From: Streptomyces novaecaesareae
GTDB taxonomy: Bacteria; Actinomycetota; Actinomycetes; Streptomycetales; Streptomycetaceae
Length of the DNA: 64,000 nt
Direction: 5' to 3'
Assembly: GCF_000716875.1 (NCBI RefSeq)
Contig: NZ_JNWQ01000002.1
Location: 62,001-126,000 of the forward strand
Part shown: positions 34,221 through 42,697 of the stretch, piece after piece
Layout: the number at the start of each line of letters is the position of its first letter
Position numbering within the stretch: position 1 is the stretch's first letter
Notes under the pieces: model-generated
What the model was told of the DNA's origin: nothing
The model's input: the letters and a program-made list of their open reading frames with translations, nothing else
The model's database searches: none
Translations under genes and position numbers: made by a program

Positions 34221-36284
34221 TCAGCCGGGGCCGTCGGTGACCTCGGCGATCAGCAGGGCGACGTCGTCCTCGTCGTCCCGGTGGCGCAGGTCGGTCAGGA
34301 GGCGGTCGGCGGTGGCCTCCAGGGGGAGGGGCGGGCCGGTGAGGAGGTCGAGGAGGAGGTCCAGGCGGGCGTCGATGGGCTGGTCGCGGGTCTCGACGAG
34401 GCCGTCGGTGTACAGCAGGAGGCGGTCTCCGGTGCGCAGGGCGAGTTCGGTGGTGCGGAAGGCGACGCCGCCGACCCCGAGGGGCGCGCCGGTCGGCAGG
34501 GCGAGGAGTTCGGGCGGGCCGGTGGGTCGGAGGTGTACGGGGGGCAGGTGGCCGGCGAGGGCGATGCGGCACTGTTGCCGGTGCGGGTCGAAGACGGCGT
34601 AGACGCAGGTGGCGATGATGTCGTCGAGGCCGGCGGTGGTGCGGTCGAGGTGGTGGAGCACCTGGGCGGGGTCGAGGTCGAGGCCGGTCAGGGTGCAGGT
34701 GGCGGTGCGCAGCTGGCCCATGGTGGCCGCGGCGTTGATGCCGTGGCCCATGACATCCCCGACGACCAGTGCGGTTCGGTCGCCGCTGAGCGGGATGGCG
34801 TCGAACCAGTCGCCCCCGGCCTCGGAGGCGGCCGCGGCCGGCTGGTAGCGGTAGGCGATCTTCAGCCCGGCGGCGTGCGGTGGCAGGCGGGGGAGGAGGT
34901 GGCGCTGGAGCGTGAGGGCGGCGTTGCGCTGGCTCTGGTACCAGCGGGCGTTGTCGATGCAGACGGCGGCGCGGGCGGCCAGCTCGCCGGCCAGGATCAC
35001 GTCGTCCTCGTCGAACGGCAGCGGGTTGTCGGTGCGTTTGAGGTCCAGGGCGCCGAGCACCTCTCCGCGGGCGGTCAGCGGTACGGCCAGGTAGGAGTGC
35101 AGGCCGGCCTCGGCGAGGAGGGCGGTGCCCGTTTCGTCGCGGGCGATGCGCGACAGGTCCGGTTCGCGGACGTGGGCGACGAGCACCGGGCGGCCGGTCC
35201 GTACGCTCCGGGTGACCAGGCGGTTGGCGTCGTACTTGGCGATCTCCCCGGGCGGGTCGGCGGCGCGGACGGCGGGGCCGGGGCGGGTGGCCGTGACGGC
35301 CAGGGCGCGGAAGGTCGCCGGGCCGGTGCCGGGCCCGGCGCTGGTGCGCGGTTCCAGGACGGAGTCGAGGACGTCCACGGCGGCGACGTCCGCGAGCTCC
35401 GGGACGACGAGGTCGGCCAGCTCCCGGGCGGTCCGGTCGAGGTCGAGGGTGGTGCCGATCCGGGTCGAGGCCTCGGCGATGAGGACCAGCCGCCGCTTGG
35501 TCTTCGCGGCCTCGGTGGCGGCGTGCCGGCTCTCGGTGACGTCCAGGACGGAGGTCGCCAGCCCGATCACCCGCCCGGCCGGGTCGTCCAGGCGGTAGTA
35601 GGACACCAGCCAGGCGTGGTCGTGCTGCGGGTCGGCGGGTGTGCGGCCGGTCGTGTAGTGGTCGAGCCGGGGCGTGCCGGTGGCCAGGACCCGGCGCATC
35701 ACGTCCTCGACGTCGTCCGCGTCGAGGAAGGGCAGGGTCTCCCGGACGGTGCGGCCGATGTGGTGTTCGGCCGGCAGGCCGTTGATGCGTTCCAGCGCCG
35801 GGTTGACGAGGACGAACCGCAGTTCGGGGTCGAAGACGGCCAGACCGATCGGGGACTGCGCGACCAGCCGCACGGACAGGGCCAGATCACGTTCGACGCC
35901 GCGCAGGACGCCCGCGTCGGTGGCGAGCCCCAGGGCGTAGCGGCCGCCGTGCACGTCCTCCAGGCGCATGTTGCGGAACTCGATCAGCCGGGTGCCGCCG
36001 TCCTTGTGCCGCACGGGGAAGACCCCTGCCCACGGCCCGGCGCCGCCCATGACCTCGCCGAACAGGTCGAGGACCCGGCCGACGTCCTCCTCCCGTACGA
36101 GCAGCTTCGCCGCGTACCGGCCGAGCGCCTCCTCGGCGCTCCAGCCGAACAGGTCCTGCGCCTGCGGGCTCCACAGGACGATCCGCCCGTCGGCGTCGAG
36201 CACCGCCGCGGCGACGCCCAGCACGTCCAGCAGGCCGCCGGGCGCGGACGGCGTCACCTGCGGCGTTTCGGCGGAGCCGTCCAT
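34221..36284 (-). CDS. PAS-PAS-GAF-SpoIIE (PP2C) signalling phosphatase
   Basis: 687 aa. The start is the ATG at 36284 with AAGGAGG 7 bases upstream; the open frame to 38627 upstream is a shadow of other genes. Two PAS domains (about 10-130 and 135-255; GRIVLWSPQAQDLFGWSAEEALG and LRFVLVNPALERINGLPAEHHIG), a GAF domain (about 265-440; LHSYLAVPLTARGEVLGALDL) and a C-terminal SpoIIE/PP2C phosphatase (about 470-685; GGDWFDAIPL, VGDVMGHGINAAATMGQLR, LLLYTDGLVETR). It dephosphorylates anti-anti-sigma factors and so tunes a stress sigma factor. Such proteins are numerous in Streptomyces. There is no membrane segment. Nothing links it to the enediyne apart from position. Confidence 0.93.
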   Translation of the reverse strand: MDGSAETPQVTPSAPGGLLDVLGVAAAVLDADGRIVLWSPQAQDLFGWSAEEALGRYAAKLLVREEDVGRVLDLFGEVMGGAGPWAGVFPVRHKDGGTRLIEFRNMRLEDVHGGRYALGLATDAGVLRGVERDLALSVRLVAQSPIGLAVFDPELRFVLVNPALERINGLPAEHHIGRTVRETLPFLDADDVEDVMRRVLATGTPRLDHYTTGRTPADPQHDHAWLVSYYRLDDPAGRVIGLATSVLDVTESRHAATEAAKTKRRLVLIAEASTRIGTTLDLDRTARELADLVVPELADVAAVDVLDSVLEPRTSAGPGTGPATFRALAVTATRPGPAVRAADPPGEIAKYDANRLVTRSVRTGRPVLVAHVREPDLSRIARDETGTALLAEAGLHSYLAVPLTARGEVLGALDLKRTDNPLPFDEDDVILAGELAARAAVCIDNARWYQSQRNAALTLQRHLLPRLPPHAAGLKIAYRYQPAAAASEAGGDWFDAIPLSGDRTALVVGDVMGHGINAAATMGQLRTATCTLTGLDLDPAQVLHHLDRTTAGLDDIIATCVYAVFDPHRQQCRIALAGHLPPVHLRPTGPPELLALPTGAPLGVGGVAFRTTELALRTGDRLLLYTDGLVETRDQPIDARLDLLLDLLTGPPLPLEATADRLLTDLRHRDDEDDVALLIAEVTDGPG

Positions 36285-36412
36285 GCTCGGCCTCCTTCTG
36301 CCGGGTGCAGGCGGCGTGGCCGCTCCGGGGCCCGTGCGGTGGGGTTGCCTCCTATCGTCTCTCCGCACCGGCCCGCCCGGCAGCCTCGGGACGGGCCCGG
36401 GGCCCCGCCGGC

Positions 36413-37783
36413 TTACACGCCGGCGGTGGGCCGGCCTGCGGCGGGGCGGGGCCAGTGGTCGTGCAGGTGGTCGATGACGAAGTCGTGGCCGTGCCGCCAG
36501 CCGTCCGGGGTGTGGCTGGCGCCGGCCAGGTGGGGGTGCCCGGCGGGCAGGTCGTGGTGGACGTGGCCGAGGCTGGCGGGGTCGCGGCGCGGCCAGACGG
36601 CGGTGGCGGCGGCGGTGCCGGCCAGCGCGACGGCGCCGAGGACGAGCGCGGTCGCGGGCAGGCCCGCGCCGGCGGCGAGCCAGCCGGCGAGTGGGTAGGT
36701 GAGCAGCCAGCAGCCGTGGGAGAGGGAGAACTGGGCGGCGAAGGCGGCGGGGAGGTCGGCGTCGGCGGCGGAGCGGCGGATCACCCGGCCGCCGGGGGTG
36801 AGGACCGCGGAGGAGGCGGCGCCGATCGCGGCCCAGGCCGCCAGCAGCGCCGTCCAGGTCCAGGTGTTCGCGGTGGCCGCGGTGACGGCCGCGACGGCGG
36901 CGAGCACGAGCGGCAGGGCGTGGGCGGCGGCCAGCATGACGGCGCGGTCGCCGCGTCGTCGCAGCAGCCGGGGCAGCAGGAGCGCCGTGGCCATCGACCC
37001 GGCGCCGTACGCCCCGAGGGCGAAGGAGACGGCGCCCGCGCTCCGGTGGAAGTGGTCCTGGACGAGGACGACGGTGTTGACGAAGACGATGGCGCCGGCG
37101 GCGGCGACCGCGAGGTCCAGGGCGAGGAGGGCCCGCAGTCGGGGGGTGGCCAGGAACAGCCGGGTGCCGAAGGCGGCCTTGGCGTAGACCCCGCCGGTGC
37201 GCTCGACGGGTTTCGGCTTGGGCAGGACGGCGGAGACGACGAGGGCGGCCGAGGCGAGGAAGCCCGCCGCGGTGCCGGCGAACAGCCAGCCGGGGGAGAC
37301 CACGGCCAGCAGGCCGGCGGCGAGCGCGGGGCTGAACAGGCTCTCCAGGTCGTAGGCGAGGCGGGACAGGGAGAGGGCGTCGGTGTAGTCGCGTTCGGCG
37401 GGCAGCACCTCGGGGATGGTGGCCTGGAAGGTGGGGGTGAACGCGGCGGAGGCGGCCTGGAGCAGGAAGATCAGGAGGTAGATCTGCCACACCTGGGTGA
37501 CGAACGGCAGCGCGACGGCGACGCCGGCCCGGGTGAGGTCCATCGCGACCATGAGGGCCCGGCGGGGTATTCGCTCCGCGAGTGCGCCCGCCAGCGGGGC
37601 GATGGCGACGTAGGCGACCATCTTGATCGCCAGCGCGGTGCCGAGGACGGCGGAGGCGTCGTTCCCGGCGATCCGGTACGCGAGCAGGCTCAGCGCGACG
37701 GTGGCCAGTCCGGTTCCGACCAGGGCGACGACCTGGGCGGTGAACAGGTGGCGGTAGGTGCGGTTGCGCAGTACGGCGAGCAT
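36413..37783 (-). CDS. MFS exporter with His-rich C-terminus
   Basis: 456 aa. The start ATG at 37783 begins LAVLRNRTYRHLFTAQ, the normal start of this MFS group; the 23 codons upstream lie in the promoter. About 12 hydrophobic helices, with the loop-2 motif GALAERIPRRALMVAMDL. The last 40 residues carry about 10 His (HVHHDL, HPHLAG, HGHDFVIDHLHDHW), a soft metal-binding tail. The ArsR-type regulator lies just upstream on the same strand. Together they suggest metal efflux, for example nickel or cobalt as in NmtR-type systems, though a drug exporter is possible. A GTGCACA-like element is shared with the ArsR promoter. Confidence 0.88.
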   Translation of the reverse strand: MLAVLRNRTYRHLFTAQVVALVGTGLATVALSLLAYRIAGNDASAVLGTALAIKMVAYVAIAPLAGALAERIPRRALMVAMDLTRAGVAVALPFVTQVWQIYLLIFLLQAASAAFTPTFQATIPEVLPAERDYTDALSLSRLAYDLESLFSPALAAGLLAVVSPGWLFAGTAAGFLASAALVVSAVLPKPKPVERTGGVYAKAAFGTRLFLATPRLRALLALDLAVAAAGAIVFVNTVVLVQDHFHRSAGAVSFALGAYGAGSMATALLLPRLLRRRGDRAVMLAAAHALPLVLAAVAAVTAATANTWTWTALLAAWAAIGAASSAVLTPGGRVIRRSAADADLPAAFAAQFSLSHGCWLLTYPLAGWLAAGAGLPATALVLGAVALAGTAAATAVWPRRDPASLGHVHHDLPAGHPHLAGASHTPDGWRHGHDFVIDHLHDHWPRPAAGRPTAGV

Positions 37784-37894
37784 CGGGCCCGTCCCCGGTC
37801 GGTGGAGTGGAGGGACACCACCAGCGTAGCCAACATGTGCGTACTTGTGCACCCATGGGCGGGAAAGCAGGGCAGGGGAGGTCGGCCCGGACGG

Positions 37895-38248
37895 TCAGTC
37901 GTGCGGCGGCAGCGCGCGGATCTGGTGGTCGGCGACGCTCAGGGCCTCGTCCACGAGCCGGCGCAGGTGGCCGTGGCGCAGGGAGTACACCACCCGGCGG
38001 CCGTCCTTGCGGGTGGCGACCAGGCCGGCCAGCCGGAGCTTCGCCAGGTGCTGGCTGACCGAGGGGCGGGCCGCGCCGCTCACCTCGGTCAGGGTGGTGA
38101 CGTCGGCCTCGCCCTCGCCGAGGCGCTGCAGGAGCGCGAGCCGGGTGCGGTCGGCGAGCAGGGCGAGAACACCGGCGGCGACCTCCAGCCGCTCGTCGGC
38201 CGGCTCCTGCGAACCGTGTGCACCTGCCAGGTGCGTGCTTACGCTCAT
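37895..38248 (-). CDS. ArsR/SmtB-family metalloregulator
   Basis: 117 aa from the ATG at 38248; GTG 38254 is an alternative with no better ribosome site. The winged helix is clear: [29 protein letters not shown], then [31 protein letters not shown]. The C-terminus ends [24 protein letters not shown], with His residues where alpha-5 metal sites lie in SmtB/NmtR. A TACGAT -10-like box at 38260-38255 would start transcription almost at the ATG, so the mRNA may be leaderless. A 10-bp palindrome (ATGTGCACAT, 38247-38256) overlaps that start and is a likely operator. It sits 111 bases before the MFS gene. Confidence 0.9.
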   Translation of the reverse strand: MSVSTHLAGAHGSQEPADERLEVAAGVLALLADRTRLALLQRLGEGEADVTTLTEVSGAARPSVSQHLAKLRLAGLVATRKDGRRVVYSLRHGHLRRLVDEALSVADHQIRALPPHD

Positions 38249-38301
38249 GTGCACATCGTAGGGTCCGCGGCGGCGCCGGCCGACCGCGTGCGGTCCGGTC
38301 C

Positions 38302-38550
38302 TCAGCCGCTTCCCACGGAGGCCAGCCGGGCCCGGCGCCGGGCGGCGGCTTCGGTCGGGTCCAGGACCGGTACGGCGGCCAGCAGGCCCTTGGTGTAGGC
38401 GTGCTGGGGGGAGTCGTACACCGCGTCGGCGTCGCCCTGTTCCACGATCCTCGCAGACGATCAGCCGCGGCCGCGGTGCGAGCGCCCGGGCGATGCCGAC
38501 CCGCTGCCGCTGCCCGCCGGAGAACTCGTGCGGGTAGCGGTGGTACGGCG
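38302..38550 (-). pseudogene. Remnant of a peptide-ABC-transporter ATPase
   Basis: Two conserved pieces of an OppD/DppD-type ATPase in the wrong relation. The first, at about 38550-38460, reads [29 protein letters not shown], the ABC signature with following helix. It is joined, with a frame change near 38455, to [27 protein letters not shown] and the C-terminus ending at a stop at 38302. Walker B, the D-loop and H-loop (about 60-80 residues) and the whole N-terminal half with Walker A are gone. No transporter partners are near. It is dead, left by a deletion, and shows that this inter-cluster stretch has been rearranged. Confidence 0.8.
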
Positions 38551-38883
38551 GGCGACAGTGAGGCTTGGGGGGAGGGTGAGCAGCACCGCGCCCGCAGGAA
38601 GGGGCGACGCCCCGAGGCGGCGATCATCGCGAACGCGTCGGGACAGGCGGGTTCAGCGACAGAGGTTGTCGGAGACGCAGTGCGTGGCCACGCCGATCAG
38701 CGCCAGCTCGATGGCGGCGCACTCGGTCGGGTGACGGTCGGACATGCGGAGAAGACCGTATGACGGTCAGCGGAATGTCAAAGGCCCGACGGCACCCGCC
38801 GTACGTCAGTAGCATGAATCCGGCTTCGGGGGCGCTGCGAACAGGGCGCGGTTGAAGAGTCAGTGGCGATCCGTCAATGACCT
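38551..38883. other. Non-coding stretch, nothing firm
   Basis: 333 bases between the ABC remnant and the PAP2 gene. A 30-codon minus-strand frame (38745 to 38653; MSDRHPTECAAIELALIG...) has no ribosome site and may be another decayed fragment. The PAP2 promoter must lie toward 38880. I see no hairpin or RNA gene. Confidence 0.4.
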
Positions 38884-39564
38884 GTGGCGAACGGATTGTT
38901 GGTGGCGTTGACGAGTAGAGGCTCGACTCAGGGCCGCGGGTGGCTCGGGCTGATCGCGGCCCTCGCCGCGCTGGTGGTCGTCGTGCTCGGGGCCCGGTAC
39001 GCCGGCGAGAGCGAGCCCGGCGCGGTGGACGCGCGGATCGGAGCGGCGGTGGAGGGGGTGGAGTCGCCGTGGCGGCACGTCGCCCGGGCCGCGGACTTCC
39101 TGGGGGAGCCCGCGGGGGCGGCGGTGCTGGTCGGAGCCACGGTGGCGGGCTGCCTGCTGCTCCGGCGCCCTCGTGCGGCGGTGTTCGCCGTGGCCGGCGT
39201 CGGCCTGGCCGTGGGCGCGGCGACGCTGCTCAAGCACCTGGTGGGGCGCACCATCCACGGCGACAACCTGTCGTACCCGAGCGGGCACACGGCCTTCGCC
39301 ACCGCGCTCGCCCTCGTGCTGGCACTGCTCGCGACCGGCCGGTTCGGCCGAGACCGAGACCGGCCCGGCCTCGGCGGGGCGGCCGGCACGCCGCTCGTGC
39401 TCGCCGCGGCGCTGGTCGCCGGCGCCGCCATGGGCTGGGCGCAGGTCGCGCTGGGCGCGCACTACCCGACCGACGTCCTCGGCGGCTGGTGCACCGCGCT
39501 GGCGGTGGTCCCGGCGACCGCGTGGCTGGTCGACCGGGTGGCCGACCGGCGCGCGCGCCACTGA
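38884..39564 (+). CDS. PAP2-family membrane lipid phosphatase
   Basis: 226 aa from the GTG at 38884; GTG 38902 is also possible and neither has a strong ribosome site. Membrane protein with five or six hydrophobic helices. The three PAP2 motifs are present: KHLVGRTIHGD (motif 1), SYPSGHTAF (motif 2) and ALGAHYPTDVLGG (motif 3), with the catalytic His residues in motifs 2 and 3. It removes phosphate from a lipid phosphate such as phosphatidic acid or undecaprenyl diphosphate. Because it converges with the polysaccharide operon (13-base gap), recycling of the undecaprenyl carrier used there is a reasonable idea. Confidence 0.88.
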   Translation: MANGLLVALTSRGSTQGRGWLGLIAALAALVVVVLGARYAGESEPGAVDARIGAAVEGVESPWRHVARAADFLGEPAGAAVLVGATVAGCLLLRRPRAAVFAVAGVGLAVGAATLLKHLVGRTIHGDNLSYPSGHTAFATALALVLALLATGRFGRDRDRPGLGGAAGTPLVLAAALVAGAAMGWAQVALGAHYPTDVLGGWCTALAVVPATAWLVDRVADRRARH

Positions 39565-39577
39565 CGTCACACCCGCG

Positions 39578-40921
39578 TCACGCCAGGCGGCGGAACACCG
39601 GCTTCACCGCCCGCCCGCCCAGCCAGGGGGTGGGGTCGGCGGCGTCAAGTGCCTTCCGGTACACGGCACATGCCTGGGCCACCACGTCGACGGTGTGGTC
39701 GATGTCGGCGTCGTCGAGCGCGCTGCTCACCACGAAGGACGGGGCCAGGACCCCGCCCGCGAGGAGCCGGCGCAGGAACAGGGTGCGGTACTGCTGCGAC
39801 GGCTGCCGGTTCCCGTCGAGGGTGGCGAAGACCAGGTTGCTGGCCCGGCCCCGGACGACGACGTGATCGCCGACGCCCATGCCGGCCGCGGCCTCGCGGA
39901 CACCGGCGGCCAGGCGCTCGCCGAGGGCGTGCAGCCGCGCGGTGATGCCCTCCTCGACGTAGGTGGTGAGGACGGCCGTCGCGGCGGCCAGCGAGTGCGT
40001 CTCCGCGCCGTGCGTGGTGGACAGCAGGAACACCCGGTCGCCGGGGTGGCGAAGCCCGCCCCGCTCCATCAGCTCGCGGCGTCCGGCCAGTGCGGAGACG
40101 GCGAACCCGTTGCCCAGCGCCTTGCCGAAGGTGGAGAGGTCGGGGACGACGCCGTACAGGCCCTGGGCGCCCGCCTCGGACCAGCGCAGGCCGGTGATCA
40201 TCTCGTCGAAGACCAGGACGCAGCCGTGCCGGTCGGCCAGCTCGCGCAGTCCGGCGAGGTACCCGGGCGGCGGCTCGGTGTGGCCGGCGGGTTCGAGGAT
40301 CAGGCAGGCGACCTCGTCCCGGTACCGGGTGAGCAGTTCCTCCGTCGCCGCCAGGTCCCCGTAGGGGAACGCGACGGTGAGCTCGGTGGTCGCCGCCGGG
40401 ATGCCGGCGGACATCGGCGTGGTGCCGATGAACCAGTCGTCGACGGAGAAGAACGGGTGGTCGCCGCAGATGGCCACCCGCGGGCGCCCGGTGACGGCGC
40501 GGGCGAGTCGTACCGCGGCGGTGGTGACGTCGGAGCCGTTCTTCGCGAACTTCACCATCTCGGCGGTCGGCACCGTGGCCAGGAAGCGCTCCGCGGCCTC
40601 GACCTCCACGATGGACGGCCGGACGAAGTTGCTGCCGCGGTCGAGTTCCCGCCGTACCGCCTCGACCACGCGCGGGTGGGCGTGGCCGAGGCTGACCGAC
40701 CGCAGGCCGGAGCCGTACTCGACGTAGCGGTTGCCGTCGACGTCCCACACGTGGGCGCCGCGGCCGTGGCTGATGACCGGGGCCAGGTCCTCGGGGTACT
40801 GGTCGTCGCCCTTGGCGTAGGTGTGCGCGCCCCCGGGGATCAGGGCGTGCAGCCGCTCGTTCGCCGCCCGCGACCGGGGGAGGCTGAACTCTTCGTTGTC
40901 TCCGGTGTCTCCGGTGTCCAT
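39578..40921 (-). CDS. Class III PLP aminotransferase / aminomutase (glutamate-1-semialdehyde type)
   Basis: 447 aa. The start ATG is 7 bases after the epimerase stop. PLP-binding Lys267 in STFGKALGNG and Asp239 in VLVFDEMITG; WDVDGNRYVEYGSGLRSVSLGHAHP near the N-terminus; and MVKFAKNGSDVTTAAVRLARAVTGR like the gabaculine-sensitive aminomutases. It resembles HemL but the gene is not a tetrapyrrole gene by context; such homologues occur in polysaccharide and antibiotic clusters, where they aminate a keto sugar or small acid. It is the last gene of the long minus-strand glycan operon. The substrate is unknown. Confidence 0.86.
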   Translation of the reverse strand: MDTGDTGDNEEFSLPRSRAANERLHALIPGGAHTYAKGDDQYPEDLAPVISHGRGAHVWDVDGNRYVEYGSGLRSVSLGHAHPRVVEAVRRELDRGSNFVRPSIVEVEAAERFLATVPTAEMVKFAKNGSDVTTAAVRLARAVTGRPRVAICGDHPFFSVDDWFIGTTPMSAGIPAATTELTVAFPYGDLAATEELLTRYRDEVACLILEPAGHTEPPPGYLAGLRELADRHGCVLVFDEMITGLRWSEAGAQGLYGVVPDLSTFGKALGNGFAVSALAGRRELMERGGLRHPGDRVFLLSTTHGAETHSLAAATAVLTTYVEEGITARLHALGERLAAGVREAAAGMGVGDHVVVRGRASNLVFATLDGNRQPSQQYRTLFLRRLLAGGVLAPSFVVSSALDDADIDHTVDVVAQACAVYRKALDAADPTPWLGGRAVKPVFRRLA

Positions 40922-40928
40922 GCGGACC

Positions 40929-41480
40929 TCACTGCTCCTTCGGCTGCAGGGCCTCGGCGAGGCTCGGCGCCTCCCGGTCCCGCTTGGACATCGAGACGGC
41001 CGGCAGCGGCCAGGGGATGGCGAGCTCCGGGTCGTCGAAGGCGATCGTCACGTCCTCGGCGGGATCGTGCGGGCGGTCGATCAGGTACGAGACGTCGGTG
41101 GTCTCGGTCAGCGCCTGGAAGCCGTGCGCGCACCCCGCCGGGATGTACACGCTCGCCTGGGTCTCGCCGGACAGCTCGAAGTAGGCCTGGTTGCGGTAGG
41201 TCGGCGAGTCCGGCCGCAGGTCCACGAAGACGTCGAAGACCCTCCCGTACGAGCAGCGCACCAGCTTGGCCTCGCCGGCGCCGGAGCGCAGGTGCAGGCC
41301 GCGCAGCACGCCCCGGACGGAGCGGGACACGCTGTGCTGGACGAAGGCGTCCGGGTCGAGGCCCACCGAGCGGATCACGTCGGCGTCGAAGGTGCGGCAG
41401 AAGAAGCCGCGCTCGTCGGTGTACGGCGTCGGCTCGAACAGGTACGCGCCGGCGATCGCCGGGACGTGGGTCGCTTTCAC
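40929..41480 (-). CDS. rmlC: dTDP-4-dehydrorhamnose 3,5-epimerase-like (RmlC family)
   Basis: 183 aa, normal RmlC length. The start ATG overlaps the stop of the pyruvyltransferase (ATGA). Cupin with ERGFFCRTFD, the VLRGLHLR motif giving the base His63, LVRCSYGRVFDVFVDLR and YIPAGCAHGF. It epimerises a 4-keto-6-deoxy nucleotide sugar at C3 and/or C5. rmlA, rmlB and rmlD are not in the window, so either housekeeping genes supply the substrate or it acts on the CDP-sugar made by the cytidylyltransferase at 47916. The second catalytic Tyr region is not canonical, so mono-epimerase activity is possible. Confidence 0.9.
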   Translation of the reverse strand: MKATHVPAIAGAYLFEPTPYTDERGFFCRTFDADVIRSVGLDPDAFVQHSVSRSVRGVLRGLHLRSGAGEAKLVRCSYGRVFDVFVDLRPDSPTYRNQAYFELSGETQASVYIPAGCAHGFQALTETTDVSYLIDRPHDPAEDVTIAFDDPELAIPWPLPAVSMSKRDREAPSLAEALQPKEQ

Positions 41481-42697
41481 GGGGTCTCCTGCAGGGCTTT
41501 GTCGGCCGCGGGGAAGAGGGCCGCGGTCAGGGCGGTGAACTGGTCGTCAAGGCGCCGGGCGGCGTCCAGGTTCCGCTCGGCGAGGGTCTGCCGCAGCTCG
41601 GCCGAGCGCTTCTCCAGCTCCCGGAACTGCTCGATCAGCCGGTCCGCGTCGACCTCGCGCGCCGGGTGGCAGTAGGCGCCCAGCCCCATCTGCGCCATGA
41701 GCGCGTCGCTCTTCGCCGCATAGCTCAGGGCGAGCGTCGGCGTGCCGACCTTCAGCGCGCAGACCAGGTTGTGGTAGCGGGTCGCCACCACGGCCTCGGC
41801 AGCCGCCGTCTCCTCCATCAGGTCGGCCAGCGAGGCCGTCGCGGCGGCGGTGACCAGCGGCGAGTCCACCGCGGCGAGGATCGCGTCGACCACCGTCGTG
41901 TCGGCCCCGTCACCGGTGAGCAGTCGGACCGGCCTGCCGTCCTCGACCAGCGCGCGGACGAAGCGGGTCGTCCCGTCGAGGTAGCGCCGGTGGATCTCCT
42001 CGGCCCGGGCGCGGTCGTCGTTGCCGCCGTGGAAGTCCATGACGCCGACGCAGACCGGGCCGGGAGAAACCGGGGGCGCGCTCGCGGGCGGCGTCGGCAG
42101 GGCGAAGGCGAGGTCCGGGTGGACCTCGTCGCGCGCGGTGTCCACGCCCATCGCCCGCATCGCCTCGCGGGACAGCTCGTCCCGGTACGACCGGTACGCG
42201 GCCAGCCGCGCCGACCAGCGCACCAGGGCCCGGGTCGGCCGGTCGGCGATCGGGGCGGCGCCGACGCCGACCAGCGCCACCCGGGTGCCGAACAGCCGGC
42301 CGGAGGCGCAGAGCAGGAACAGCGCGTACGGGAAGCCCCAGGGCCGCAGCGGCAGGGTGGCCTCCAGGACGCCCATGCCCGGCACGATCACCACGTCGTG
42401 CCGGCGCACCCAGGCGGCGGTGCGGACGGCGTCGACGAGTTTGCCCAGGCCCTTGGCCGCGATGGCGCCCGCCCGCGAGGCGGTCCGGTACTCCCCGCGG
42501 TACCAGTGCAGCCGGGTCGTGGGGATCCGGTAGCGGGCCGTGACGACCTCCGGCCCGCCGCACAGCGCGTCCACGGCCGCGGTCGGGTGCACGGCACGGA
42601 GGTAGCCGAGCACGGCTTCGAGCGACCCGTCGTTGCCGAGGTTGCCGGAGCCGAGCAGGCCGAACACCCCGACGCGCGCCGGGCGTTGGGGGGTCAT
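41477..42697 (-). CDS. Polysaccharide pyruvyl transferase family protein
   Basis: 406 aa. ATGA overlaps on both sides (start with the glycosyltransferase stop, stop with the rmlC start). N-terminal RVGVFGLLGSGNLGNDGSLEAVL is the family signature; later there are VVIVPGMGVLE, ALVGVGAAPI, VVATRYHNLVCALKVGTPTLALSY and a C-terminal helical tail. These enzymes transfer pyruvate from PEP to a sugar as a ketal, or occur as CsaB-like and WcaK-like proteins. It would add an acidic pyruvate group to the glycan repeat. Confidence 0.9.
   Translation of the reverse strand: MTPQRPARVGVFGLLGSGNLGNDGSLEAVLGYLRAVHPTAAVDALCGGPEVVTARYRIPTTRLHWYRGEYRTASRAGAIAAKGLGKLVDAVRTAAWVRRHDVVIVPGMGVLEATLPLRPWGFPYALFLLCASGRLFGTRVALVGVGAAPIADRPTRALVRWSARLAAYRSYRDELSREAMRAMGVDTARDEVHPDLAFALPTPPASAPPVSPGPVCVGVMDFHGGNDDRARAEEIHRRYLDGTTRFVRALVEDGRPVRLLTGDGADTTVVDAILAAVDSPLVTAAATASLADLMEETAAAEAVVATRYHNLVCALKVGTPTLALSYAAKSDALMAQMGLGAYCHPAREVDADRLIEQFRELEKRSAELRQTLAERNLDAARRLDDQFTALTAALFPAADKALQETP

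Noticed and set aside
36285..38627. Extension of the SpoIIE protein to 1468 residues
   Set aside because: It crosses the MFS and ArsR genes in another frame; the ATG at 36284 has a good ribosome site and begins the PAS domain.
38653..38745. 30-codon minus-strand frame with three Cys
   Set aside because: No ribosome site, no recognisable family, next to a pseudogene; kept only as a note.
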